Source of the DNA: a virus
IMG/VR virus record: IMGVR_UViG_3300035199_000763
Location: 1 to 24,207 of that record
Length of the DNA stretch: 24,207 nt
Reading direction: 5' to 3' (one strand)
Below the pieces are notes generated by a model. That model was given only the letters and a program-made list of their open reading frames with translations. It did no database searches and was not told where the DNA came from. Shown in pieces: positions 8,201 through 15,144 of this stretch (its first letter is position 1; every line of letters begins with the position of its first letter). Made by a program: the position numbers and the translations under genes.

Positions 8201-8436
8201 AGGTGCAGGGCGGGCGCATTATAGGTCTCGCTATCCGTGTTATGTGAGTTCCACAGGGTTGCGGGCTTCTCTTCACCGCGGTCCGCATTATACCATGTGG
8301 TTTTTTCGTCATTTTCATATAGGCCCTCAAGCGCAGCTGTGTACCAGCCGGCTAGCTCGGCGCGGAAGGCGGAGTCTACATTTTCAGGCTTTGTATTGGT
8401 GGTCTTAAAAGTGAAGCCATCTTGCTTATTACCCAT
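5287..8436 (-). CDS. Large baseplate hub-type structural protein (tentative)
   Basis: A 1049-aa protein, probably of the baseplate hub and tail tip. Residues about 149-186 form an Ala-rich, partly charged low-complexity linker. Around 395-480 lies a beta-rich section with TLNLVPTIHNFDFDETGRVKFEINYFAFVED-type alternation. The last part (about 800-1000) has the pattern of gpD/gp27-type hub proteins: NDYLVYYASRAQPV, an acidic YNADISCF stretch, AAYPGTYIYVDPKG and IGGYYMIIRSTHTFGPG followed by DTSIDARW. It ends in a Glu/Asp-rich tail. The ATG at 8436 has a TAGGAGTG site and follows the LysM gene after 1 nt. The position after tape measure, initiator-like and LysM genes fits a hub. It is much longer than T4 gp27 (391 aa), so fused or inserted domains are likely. 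Confidence 0.6.
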   Translation of the reverse strand: MGNKQDGFTFKTTNTKPENVDSAFRAELAGWYTAALEGLYENDEKTTWYNADRGEEKPATLWNSHNTDSETYNAPALHLTNRWNSINGNEDAISAEDLIALFKDKTPLDLATEDYSSYLAGKLQIDANFFSEEADALDAADGLGESDASSEEEAAAAAAAAAEKMKAAADSAAAAAGAAAGASASANIVEMKEQCFLLAYLFNILKAKKASIDTSEVKPIPYYDNAQNACLMAHYEEFGFMNMLTQYPTQKDLLRMSTAEISSLQPKIQLFKVIPDSKKKGEEIAIPVKFDSYLGSTRTTAKGTTEAIFKNKAKRGYGAGLQNFSFTYEGSNPFAVKKSITAKLTIFANTFDELSEPRDGYSYLDLALKTGGERLRERYKGMDPKGGSKEAQNLAKLDFRLKAIVGWELPPAKTGMLSSPTRDAINNSFVTLNLVPTIHNFDFDETGRVKFEINYFAFVEDFYNRPVFSIFSNPVVTKNMIERKLKYSSLEKDCKAADLAEARKADKDQIMEDKKAALNWLFDAMNKNNKIRYITISQDAISTIVKEGPYANAKNIGLEDPEIKTVEGSLQDGMSDDIKESTSSKTGETVPSASNSTVFTKQIEGKDGAQPIIFFFISDMLDIILDGITTTVESMHSKWLPEIKSGNSNLDGDLVREQIDGYKRLAANFKRLRVLLGPVEIVNPKNPADSRFVNLGDLPLSLKYFMQFLTEKTLQKDQIFYPLPSFLNDLFNIFLKTFLNDETCFKGMGGLNQRVRINQATVTDYKRSTGNLDTISTVMARARVKNKYARYYDMNRYKSKGEPVLNISGYRSSKAHSAAAENDYLVYYASRAQPVRVMEGSESKDAAVGIFHYAIGRDRGIIKNIRLTRTDMPGLKEVRAEQQGFDGLEQLREVYNADISCFSNVAAYPGTYIYVDPKGFAPSMHDNIGATGAGSKEGDQFDIDNLTDYGIGGYYMIIRSTHTFGPGQADTSIDARWVQEVERRLEENDATTDVDKPASKPAKCTVGENSNREEKAAADPMAEFAEFDEVLGRDGDTPDTDENLMDPFY

Positions 8437-8437
8437 T

Positions 8438-8776
8438 TTACACTCCTAGGACTTGGAGTGCAGCTTCCAAATCAAGCGGAATAGTAATTGCCATGCCGGG
8501 CTTTAAGTCTGCCTCGGTGGGATAGCTGTTCCACCATGCAATAACCCACCAATAGCGCACATCACCATAATAGCGACTAGCCATGTTGTAGAGTCTATCT
8601 CCGTATTTCCAGACGTAAGTGTCTACGGGCACATTTATGCGGGCCCCGAGCGTAGGCATCGCCAGCTTGGGAGTTGCATATTGAACGATTTGCTTTACGT
8701 CTCGTTTCTGACGCAGAAATCGATAATATTCACTACGATTTAATAATGTTTGAGTTTTTGAATATCTAGATGCCAT
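8438..8776 (-). CDS. LysM-domain baseplate protein (gp53/gpX-like)
   Basis: A 112-aa protein. A basic, helical N-terminus (about 1-45) is followed by one LysM-like module (about 50-105): the segment VWKYGDRLYNMASRYYGDVRYWW has the LysM 'GD-L--IA-RYYGD---WW-I--WN' pattern and is followed by GMAITIP. Short LysM proteins of this kind sit in the baseplate of contractile tails (T4 gp53 carries such a fold, as do Mu-type gpX proteins) and help join hub and wedges. The start is 3 nt after the previous stop and the stop is 1 nt before the hub ATG, so the three genes form one translation unit. A cell-wall hydrolase role is unlikely, because no catalytic domain is attached. Confidence 0.8.
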   Translation of the reverse strand: MASRYSKTQTLLNRSEYYRFLRQKRDVKQIVQYATPKLAMPTLGARINVPVDTYVWKYGDRLYNMASRYYGDVRYWWVIAWWNSYPTEADLKPGMAITIPLDLEAALQVLGV

Positions 8777-8779
8777 AAT

Positions 8780-10081
8780 TTAACGTCCGTCTCCCCCGCC
8801 AAAGTCGACGTCCATAACTGGCGCCATGGTTCCTCCTGCGCCGGAACCGCCGCCGCCGCCAACGTTAATCAAGCGACCGGCCGTGCCCCTGGCGGCTGCG
8901 TTTGGGCCGCCATGGGTGCTCCAGACGTCTGACATGGCGTGGCCGGCATCGCGACGGGCATCGCGTTCGTTGAGATCTTGGATAGTTATGCCCTTGATAG
9001 CAGCGAACTTAGCAGCCAAGGCGCCGTCGATGATTGCCTCGTCTCCCCACTGAATAACACCATCTTCGCCGCGGCGGGGATATGGAACATCGTTGGCGCT
9101 CTGATCGCCCCACACGTCGGCAGGGTCCTGATCGGCATCGTTGGGGGCCGGCGGTGTTGCTGCTGCTATGATAGGGTTGCCGGCCTGATCTTTCTTCATT
9201 TCGCCGCTGAAAAGGCTCACTCCATATGGGAAAAGCTCGTTTTGTGATTTTTCGTCTTTCCAGCCCAGAGGGCCCTCGTGGATGGGCGAGAATTCAAGGT
9301 TCAATTCAATATGCTTGGGCAGGATTGTGTTGGGGGCGCGCTCAATAACGCCGGCATCTGCGCGGTCCAGATTGTGATTGACGGTTAAGGAGTTTATAAC
9401 CCCTAATTGACCGGATTCTGCTTCATTGCTTGACTTATAGTCTGTCATCATAGCCCATGCCGAGGCGTTGGAATCGACACTGCCTTGCGCGTTTTGGAGC
9501 AAGTTCATAACTTTTATTTTAACCAGCGGAGATTGTCCAATGCTGAGTGCGTTGCCGGTATCAGTGTAAGAAGGGTAAAGAAACTGGGAAAGCATCTGAA
9601 CTTTTCCAAGGTTTTCGTAACCTTCTGAATCGCTAGCCGCAGGAACCGCCAGTGCCAAGCTGATGCGTTTGTCGGTTTGTTTAAATAAGTAGATTGGATC
9701 CACGCGGCCAAAAACAGCTTCACGACCCCAATCACAACTATATGTCTCATTAAAGGCGGTAATAAATGCTTTAAAGTATACAGACTTTCCACTTGGAACG
9801 TGGTAAAAGGATACCACCATTTGCAAGTTGTTTGCATATGCCGCGGCGGCATCAATATATGTGTTTGTGCGATCAATGAGCGCGTTTTTGAATTTGGCGC
9901 CGTCGCCGGCGGCGTAGGACTTTTGGGCCCCAGTTCGGCCCGAGGTAGGATCTACGTAGCCATCTTCTCCGGCCTTCTTGCCGGGTGTCATGATGCTGGG
10001 GTCTGGTGCAATGTTCGCAACGCCCATTGTAATGGGGAAATACTTCTGAGAACTGAATGTTTTGTTATTGTCGTCTGCCAT
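8780..10081 (-). CDS. Tail tube-initiator / baseplate-like structural protein
   Basis: A 433-aa virion protein. Residues about 85-260 hold a tail-protein pattern seen in baseplate and tube-initiator proteins of contractile phages: VYFKAFITAFNETY, then an 'FGRVDPIYLFKQTDKRISLAL' stretch, then LSQFLYPSY, then GVINSLTVNH and PKHIELNLEFSPIHEG. The N-terminal 70 residues and the last 140 look flexible, and the C-terminus is a Gly-rich tail (GGGGGSGAGG) ending in DFGGGDGR. The ATG at 10081 has an AAAGGAA site. It lies between the tape measure gene and the LysM gene, the usual place for XkdP- or gp54-type proteins. The assignment to a specific T4 gene is not secure. Confidence 0.6.
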   Translation of the reverse strand: MADDNNKTFSSQKYFPITMGVANIAPDPSIMTPGKKAGEDGYVDPTSGRTGAQKSYAAGDGAKFKNALIDRTNTYIDAAAAYANNLQMVVSFYHVPSGKSVYFKAFITAFNETYSCDWGREAVFGRVDPIYLFKQTDKRISLALAVPAASDSEGYENLGKVQMLSQFLYPSYTDTGNALSIGQSPLVKIKVMNLLQNAQGSVDSNASAWAMMTDYKSSNEAESGQLGVINSLTVNHNLDRADAGVIERAPNTILPKHIELNLEFSPIHEGPLGWKDEKSQNELFPYGVSLFSGEMKKDQAGNPIIAAATPPAPNDADQDPADVWGDQSANDVPYPRRGEDGVIQWGDEAIIDGALAAKFAAIKGITIQDLNERDARRDAGHAMSDVWSTHGGPNAAARGTAGRLINVGGGGGSGAGGTMAPVMDVDFGGGDGR

Positions 10082-10104
10082 GATTTTGTTTCCTTTTGTG
10101 GTTA

Positions 10105-13100
10105 TTAGGGGCTATAGCCCATGCCCGTGATTCCGCCGAAGCCTGCGGCTGCACCCATGGTGCTGATGGTGCGCTCGTCAAGAACCTTGCCATCCAACAT
10201 AAGCTGGACTGTGACTTTATTATCGCCGGCGGCGACCTGTCTGCCCTGGGGCATGCGATAATCTCCAGCTTGATCAAGCTGGGCGCGCACCTGACGGCGC
10301 ATCTTTTCCACTTCAGCCTTTTCCATCTTGGCCTTCAAGGCCTTCGATGCGGAGTCCAAGGCGGGCTGGGCCTCGTAGCTTCCAAACTCCTCGACGTGTT
10401 TTATAAGGGCCTCTTCGGCGCCGGCCACGCCGGCATCTGCCCGTTTCGTCAGCGCATCCTGCATTTTGCGCTGGCGGTCCTGGAATTCTCGCGTGTTTCT
10501 CAAGGAGTCTCTGCCTTGGTCGTCAACCATTTGGTTTGCACGACCTCCAATTAAGTCGGCGCCAAAAATGCCCCGGGTTTTATTACGCAAGGTATCTAAC
10601 GCATTGCCGATATCTGTGGCTTCTGTGGCCAAGAAGCTTTGACCTTTCTTGACTTTGTCGCCCATGAAGTAGTCCATGAGGCCTGAGCCGCCGGTGAGTT
10701 CAAATTCATCTCCAGAGGCGCCTCCCATCCCAAGGGCGCCCTTGAATGTGTCGATAAAGCCGCCAGATAGAAAATCAGCGAATTCGTAACTGCCGCTTAT
10801 GAAATAGCCTATAGATGCCCCCAGTATGGAGTTCGTTTCTTCCCACTGAGTAAGCTGCTTATCTGTCCTTTTAGCTTGCTGATCCATCACTGCGCTGTGT
10901 CCTAGCCAGAGAGAAGTAGCAACAGCAAGAGGGCCTGCGACTTTTCCAAGGGCTCTGTTGGCTCTTCCCAAGAAGTTTTTCATTTTGGCAAACTTCGATG
11001 TGGCTACAGCTGCATCATCTCCTGCAGCTGCCGTCGCTTTGGCCAAATCTTTAGCTTTCGCGGCTTGCTTCGCGTCGAACCAGTTGCTTCCCCCACCGCC
11101 ACCGCCCAAGTGGCGAGGCTGGGCCGCTCGAGCAGCTTCTGCATTGCCGATGAATCCGCCCTGGCGCGCTCTTGACCACGCCTGAGCTTTTTTGAGGCCA
11201 TCGCCGACGCTCTTGGTCATGCTCTTGAAGAAGCCGGGCTTGTTTTTTTCCGCGGCGGCTGCCGCGGCTCTAGCCCTTACTTGGGGCTTCGAATTGTATG
11301 CCCTCTGCTCGGCCCGGAAGGCCCTGCGGGATGAGAAATCGCCCCTTACCGGGGCTCCTCCGCCGCCACCGCCGGCGCGGCCGCCTCCGCCGCCACCACC
11401 GCCACGGCCGCCGCCACCGCCACCACCGCGGCCGCCACCGCCGCCGCCTTTGCGGCCCTTCCATTTGTCAGTAACCCAGTTCCCTATTACTCCTTGAAAG
11501 ACTCCCAGGCCAAACGCGCCAGCGGCTCCAATCAACGCCATGGCCGGACCAAGTATGCTGGTTGCCTCAGCAACCGCCGGAAGGGCAGCGAGGATCTTGG
11601 GTATGTTGTTTGCTGCGGTCGTAACGAGGCGCTCGGCGTTCTTGAAAAACTCCGTAATTGTTTTCTGGCCGGCCGGCGATGCCAGCCATCTCATGATCTT
11701 TTCGATGCCCTCCATTACCTGGGGGAGAATCTTGATATTTCGCTGGATTAGGGTAGCAATCTCGTCTTGTACAGTTTGGAATGTTTTCGCTTTTTCCGCC
11801 ATAGAGACATAGTCTGACGCATTGTCGTTCATTTTCTCCCCAAGGAGATCATACCTCCCCGACATCACAAGAGCTAGCTCGGAGACATTATCTAGGCCGG
11901 CGGCGCGTGCATAGAAAATCCGTTGATAGTATTCCATATCTTGGAAAGAGCCGGCGGTGTTCTGGATCGCATCTCTTATCATATCAAATCTAGCCGCTGG
12001 GTCGGTTTCCATCATCAGATCCATGGCATTTACAAAATTTCCGCCCAATGCGGCATTTAGCATGCCAGCCTGTTCTGCGGCGCCCTCGAAGGTGTCAAAT
12101 TTAGATGTTATTGCAAATAAACGCTGAAGATCAATTCCTGTGATCTTTGATGTGCGGGCTAAATCTTTAAATGCTTTTACTCCATCGGCGCCGAATTTTG
12201 ATACATGCTCTCGGGAAAGTGCAAAGCCGCTCGTAAGCTGCCCCACATCCATTCCAATATTCATAGCATAAGCCGTTAAATCTCTCATTACGTCGCCACT
12301 ATCCTCAGCAGACACTCCAAGAGCTTTGGTGGAAAGTTGAACGCCGTCGGCGTACGACTCATATGAAACACCAAGTCTGTTGAGCATGGTGGCCTCGAGG
12401 GCGAGTTGTGAAGCTACCTCGGTATTGATCATCGAGAAGTCGGTAAAGTTTCTATATAGTACGGCCGCAGAATCAGCTAATCCATCAAATTCATGTGTAA
12501 ACTCACGTACAGCTGGGATTGCAGACTCAAGGGAGGCTGCTAGCTTTTTGCTCATTCCGGTGGTTCGGCGCATATTACGCCCCACATTCTCGACTTCCAT
12601 GGCCAACTTAACAAGCATCGTGGCCATATCTATGACCATTTGAAGATAGGAGCCACCAAAGGCCTTTGCAAAATTAAGACCAAATTCCATAAGGCCTTTT
12701 TTACCACTTGATATCGCCTTGCCCAACTCCCCGAATTTATCACTCAAATTTGTTACGTCTATTACGCCGCCGCGAGTCACGCGGAATGCCTTACCTAAAG
12801 ACTTTCCAAGATTGGCGGCCGCTTGAGCCGATTCCTCTACGGCTTTAGCGCGCCTTTCTTCTTCTTTGACGACTTTCTCTAGTTCGCGGACTTGCTCTCT
12901 TAGTTCATGAGGAATTTCTTTCTGCAGGCGTGCAAGATCCCGCATGTGTTCGCGCTGAGTTTTTAACAATTCAGCATTAGTTTCTGCAAGTGCCTTTTGA
13001 AGCTCTTTTATTGCATAGGTATCTTCTTCGGTTTTTAAAATTTTCTGTAGGTTTTCTTGCTCTTTCTTTAGATCATCGACGCGCTCAGCGGCCGCTTTCT

Positions 13101-13245
13101 TGCGCCATTGAGCGCGTGATTGAACCTCTTCGACAGTTTCTTCGGGTGGGGTGGCCGAGGCCTCTTCTTCGCGTTCTTTACGGCGAGCGCGACGACCCTT
13201 TCGGCCGCGGCGGCCGCCGGAGTCATCGGTTGGGTCGTCAGCCAT
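10105..13245 (-). CDS. Tape measure protein
   Basis: A 1046-aa protein that sets tail length and passes through the tail tube at DNA entry. The N-terminus (1-25) is Arg/Lys-rich, and residues about 45-150 are a strongly charged coiled coil. A hydrophobic helical segment lies at about 195-220, and a second at about 560-585 (ILGPAMALIGAAGAFGLGVF). A Gly/Arg tract follows (about 596-630), then basic Ala-rich repeats and a C-terminal coiled coil. Length, hydrophobic segments and position directly after the overlapping chaperone genes are typical. At about 1.5 angstrom per residue, a general rule for these proteins, the tail would be roughly 150 nm. The ATG at 13245 follows GAGGAG. A terminator-like hairpin lies just upstream. 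Confidence 0.9.
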   Translation of the reverse strand: MADDPTDDSGGRRGRKGRRARRKEREEEASATPPEETVEEVQSRAQWRKKAAAERVDDLKKEQENLQKILKTEEDTYAIKELQKALAETNAELLKTQREHMRDLARLQKEIPHELREQVRELEKVVKEEERRAKAVEESAQAAANLGKSLGKAFRVTRGGVIDVTNLSDKFGELGKAISSGKKGLMEFGLNFAKAFGGSYLQMVIDMATMLVKLAMEVENVGRNMRRTTGMSKKLAASLESAIPAVREFTHEFDGLADSAAVLYRNFTDFSMINTEVASQLALEATMLNRLGVSYESYADGVQLSTKALGVSAEDSGDVMRDLTAYAMNIGMDVGQLTSGFALSREHVSKFGADGVKAFKDLARTSKITGIDLQRLFAITSKFDTFEGAAEQAGMLNAALGGNFVNAMDLMMETDPAARFDMIRDAIQNTAGSFQDMEYYQRIFYARAAGLDNVSELALVMSGRYDLLGEKMNDNASDYVSMAEKAKTFQTVQDEIATLIQRNIKILPQVMEGIEKIMRWLASPAGQKTITEFFKNAERLVTTAANNIPKILAALPAVAEATSILGPAMALIGAAGAFGLGVFQGVIGNWVTDKWKGRKGGGGGGRGGGGGGGRGGGGGGGGRAGGGGGGAPVRGDFSSRRAFRAEQRAYNSKPQVRARAAAAAAEKNKPGFFKSMTKSVGDGLKKAQAWSRARQGGFIGNAEAARAAQPRHLGGGGGGSNWFDAKQAAKAKDLAKATAAAGDDAAVATSKFAKMKNFLGRANRALGKVAGPLAVATSLWLGHSAVMDQQAKRTDKQLTQWEETNSILGASIGYFISGSYEFADFLSGGFIDTFKGALGMGGASGDEFELTGGSGLMDYFMGDKVKKGQSFLATEATDIGNALDTLRNKTRGIFGADLIGGRANQMVDDQGRDSLRNTREFQDRQRKMQDALTKRADAGVAGAEEALIKHVEEFGSYEAQPALDSASKALKAKMEKAEVEKMRRQVRAQLDQAGDYRMPQGRQVAAGDNKVTVQLMLDGKVLDERTISTMGAAAGFGGITGMGYSP
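11355..11456 (-). repeat. GGN-codon simple repeat in the tape measure gene
   Basis: A stretch of about 100 nt is almost entirely GGN codons broken by single Arg codons, giving runs of 6-8 glycines separated by Arg (a GGR-type tract). The plus strand reads as CCGCCACC-type repeats. It is a candidate for length variation by slippage. It separates the hydrophobic region from the basic C-terminal half of the protein. Confidence 0.85.
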
Positions 13246-13290
13246 CGTTAATTCTCCTCACCATAAGTGCTATCCATAAATAGTTTAAAC

Positions 13291-13320
13291 AAAAAAAAGA
13301 CAAGACTATCCGGCCTTATC
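13291..13320 (-). terminator. Rho-independent terminator before the tape measure gene
   Basis: On the transcribed strand, GATAAGGC (13320-13313) and GTCTTGTC (13306-13299) pair over 8 bp, including two G-U pairs, around a 6-nt loop. Eight T residues follow directly (13298-13291). It starts 7 nt after the chaperone stop and ends 45 nt before the tape measure ATG. It could lower tape measure expression relative to tube and sheath, which are needed in far larger numbers. Confidence 0.65.
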
Positions 13321-13326
13321 TTGGAA

Positions 13327-13617
13327 CTACTTTAAATGTTGCGGCATTTCAGGTGCGTTATCAGGAGTAAGAGTAGTACCGCCTGAAGAGTTGTTATATG
13401 CACTCTCTGTCGCTTCGGCTTCGGCTTCAAGCTGCTTCATTAGTCTTTCAACGAACCACTTTCTAAGGCCAACGGGCAAGTTATAGGCTTCAGCGAAAGA
13501 CCAGCCTCCGGAATATTTCAAAAAGAAAAATTGCTCGTAGACTAGCTCCATGTACTCATCACTCAGGCCAAAAAAAGTCCACCGAAAGTGGAACCTCCAT
13601 CTCTTGAGAGTGATCAC
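13327..13617 (-). CDS. Tail assembly chaperone, downstream frame (likely frameshift product)
   Basis: This frame overlaps the end of the preceding gene by 59 nt and is offset by +1 from it. The part after the overlap (about 80 residues: LSDEYMELVYEQFFFLKYSGGW-type sequence, then LPVGLRKWFVERLMKQ and an acidic, Ser/Thr/Pro-rich tail) looks like the small helical domain of T4 gp26/gp51-type and other tail assembly chaperones. The GTG at 13617 lies inside the upstream gene without a clear ribosome site. The first residues (RWRFHFRWTFFG) look like out-of-frame translation of that gene, so I think it is normally made only as an extension of the upstream protein. An internal ATG at 13551 (MELVYEQ) is a less likely independent start. 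Confidence 0.7.
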   Translation of the reverse strand: MITLKRWRFHFRWTFFGLSDEYMELVYEQFFFLKYSGGWSFAEAYNLPVGLRKWFVERLMKQLEAEAEATESAYNNSSGGTTLTPDNAPEMPQHLK

Positions 13618-14425
13618 AGTCAGTACATATAAACTCCTGAGACATGTTAAGGTCAGGCATCGCTAAGCGATAAATAGTACGCATATGTCGAGCATCCGCT
13701 GATGGCATATTTTCTACAAGGTGGCCAATATCCTTAAGATCCGTGGATTCATTCACTGAAACGATGGTCGTTTCTAGCTGGCGCGTAATCGCCCGATCGC
13801 GGCGATTCTTCCTATCCGCGTCGGCCATATTAGACAGCTTCTTTTCGTCGTACCCGTTCAGAAGTTTAAACGCTACTTCAACACCGGCACGAGGCAGAAC
13901 GGTGGTAAACGTACAATCGTCGTTCTCTCTCACATTTAGACCCTCAAAACTTCGACCTGAGTACGTCTCAAGCTCGTTTAAATCAAAGCTGTGGTCTCCA
14001 GATATTCCGCATGCGGGACATTCCACAGCCGTCGTATAAATGTTTCCGTATGAAGATGCACGAATTGCCACAATCAAAGCGTTCTTGTCTCCCATCAACA
14101 GAGTTTGGGGATCAATGGCTTTATTGCAAATTAAGCTCTGAATTACTCGGTCTAAGGCAATGCCTTTTTTAAGCAATGTGCGCGAAGTGAGGATATCCTC
14201 TTCTTTCGCAGTCATTTGCTTAATTTCAATCGTATCTTCATTGTGAAGAGGGTGCCCTTCCGGATAATATCGACCCCCTGACGGTAAATCAACAAACTCT
14301 GTTGGCACCACAAAGGAGAATGCTGCTGTTTCCGGAGCATCATCCTTTGCTAATTGTTGGATTGGCGCGCCCGTATCTTCGGGCTTCTTTTTTGTGTCGC
14401 CGACACGTCCTCTATTTCTTGACAG
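13559..14425 (-). CDS. Tail assembly chaperone, gp26-like with zinc ribbon; probable CTG start
   Basis: From 14311 it encodes 250 residues, and from the CTG at 14425 it encodes 288. It matches the T4 gp26 / T4 baseplate protein pattern: PTEFVDLPSGGRYYPEGHPL, then IEIKQMTAKEEDILTS, then LLMGDKNALIVAIRASSYG. Two CXXC pairs (C98/C101 and C229/C232 counted from 14311) should bind one zinc. Between tail tube and tape measure this is the place of the lambda G/GT-type chaperone that coats the tape measure. The GTG at 14311 has no ribosome site, and the frame stays open upstream. CTG at 14425 has GAGGTG four bases before it and yields a plausible basic N-terminus (MSRNRGRVGDTKKKP). The stop is 9 nt after a T7 run. 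Confidence 0.72.
   Translation of the reverse strand: MSRNRGRVGDTKKKPEDTGAPIQQLAKDDAPETAAFSFVVPTEFVDLPSGGRYYPEGHPLHNEDTIEIKQMTAKEEDILTSRTLLKKGIALDRVIQSLICNKAIDPQTLLMGDKNALIVAIRASSYGNIYTTAVECPACGISGDHSFDLNELETYSGRSFEGLNVRENDDCTFTTVLPRAGVEVAFKLLNGYDEKKLSNMADADRKNRRDRAITRQLETTIVSVNESTDLKDIGHLVENMPSADARHMRTIYRLAMPDLNMSQEFICTDCDHSQEMEVPLSVDFFWPE
13568..13579 (-). other. Probable programmed frameshift site (T7 run) in the chaperone overlap
   Basis: In the upstream frame the codons are GAC TTT TTT TGG CCT GAG TGA. The seven T residues occupy 13576-13570. Skipping one T (+1) or backing up two (-2) joins Phe-Phe to Gly-Leu-Ser-Asp of the downstream frame. Phe tRNA re-pairs perfectly on the T run in both cases, whereas a -1 slip would meet a C. 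The fusion from the CTG start would be about 365 residues. Transcript slippage on T7 is an alternative. Confidence 0.6.
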
Positions 14426-14500
14426 TTTACACCTCGTTGTTAGTTATGTAAATATTATATATGATATGTTTCAATAGTTGTAGAAAATATTAAGGGATTT

Positions 14501-15076
14501 TTATGCCATTTTATAGAAATCGGTACCGCCGGCGGCTGTTGGGGCGGCAGTTTTCAGCTCACATTGGGCCCAATCATATTGAAGAGTTAAATCTACGGTA
14601 GTAAGATCGTCACTCCCGTACTCCAAACTGCCGAACTTCGCTTCTGTGATGAACGCGTTATTAAGAGTCCAAGTCTCCAATGCTACGCCGGCGGCGTCCA
14701 ACTGTTGAACAGTAACTGTGCCAATCGAAGAGACGGCGGCGCCTTTGGACATTGTGGTTAGTTCAGATGGTGTGCCGGGTATAGCATAGTTAGATTGCTG
14801 TACTATAGAGTTGATGAGGCCTACCGTATCGGGATCTCCAGGATCTACAAGTGTCATTGAGATTGCTTGCCACTTGACAGAGCCGGGATAATAAAAGGTG
14901 TGATTCAGGTATTGGTGTTCTGCTGTTTCAATTGTAAAAGACGGTTTGTCACACGTTTTGGCAAACCACAAACTTGAGCCGGCGGCGCCTTCAAAGGCTG
15001 CCATTGTAACTATGAACCTAAAATTTCTTTTCGGCTCTTTTGTGGTGTTGGAGCCGGGTGCGGACCAGAATGCCAT
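14501..15076 (-). CDS. Tail tube protein (gp19-like)
   Basis: A 191-aa major tail tube subunit, stacked in rings inside the sheath. The segment order fits the T4 gp19 family: an N-terminal arm with EPKRNFRFIVTM (14-25), KPSFTIETAEHQYLNHTFYYPGSVKWQAISMTLVDPGDPDT (44-84), a middle LxxWTLNNAFITEAKFGSLEYGSDDLTTVDLTLQYDWAQ (from about residue 133). The 'YPG--KW--I--TLVDP' and 'W-L-NAF---A-FG-L-Y--D-L--V-LTLQYDW' patterns are typical. The ATG at 15076 has an AAAGGAG site. It lies downstream of two sheath genes, which is the standard order. Confidence 0.9.
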   Translation of the reverse strand: MAFWSAPGSNTTKEPKRNFRFIVTMAAFEGAAGSSLWFAKTCDKPSFTIETAEHQYLNHTFYYPGSVKWQAISMTLVDPGDPDTVGLINSIVQQSNYAIPGTPSELTTMSKGAAVSSIGTVTVQQLDAAGVALETWTLNNAFITEAKFGSLEYGSDDLTTVDLTLQYDWAQCELKTAAPTAAGGTDFYKMA

Positions 15077-15106
15077 GATTTATTTCTCCTTTAAATCTAT
15101 TTTTAA

Positions 15107-15124
15107 TTAGTAGTTAATTACTAA
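15107..15124. repeat. A/T-rich inverted repeat between sheath and tube genes
   Basis: TTAGTA and TACTAA flank a 6-nt spacer in the 68-nt gap. The stem is all A-T except one pair, so a stable terminator is unlikely. It could be a protein-binding site or a weak mRNA processing element. Confidence 0.4.
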
Positions 15125-15144
15125 ATAATGCTAAAACTTTGTTA

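Noticed and set aside
10096-10554. A 152-codon plus-strand frame opposite the tape measure C-terminus
   Set aside because: GC-rich antisense of a strongly supported gene. The composition is explained by the Ala/Gly codons of the real frame.
11192-11497. Plus-strand frame with a poly-proline tract
   Set aside because: It is the exact complement of the Gly-rich tract of the tape measure gene and has no independent support.
13551-13617. GTG at 13617 as an independent start for the downstream chaperone frame
   Set aside because: It lies inside the upstream gene with no ribosome site, and the first residues look like out-of-frame translation.
14440-14465. TATAAT at 14459-14454 (minus strand) as a promoter for the chaperone genes
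   Set aside because: The -10 match is perfect but no -35 hexamer is found at the right spacing, and the region is very A/T-rich, so chance matches are expected.
15107-15124. Inverted repeat between sheath and tube genes as a terminator
   Set aside because: The stem is almost all A-T and no T tract follows in the direction of transcription.
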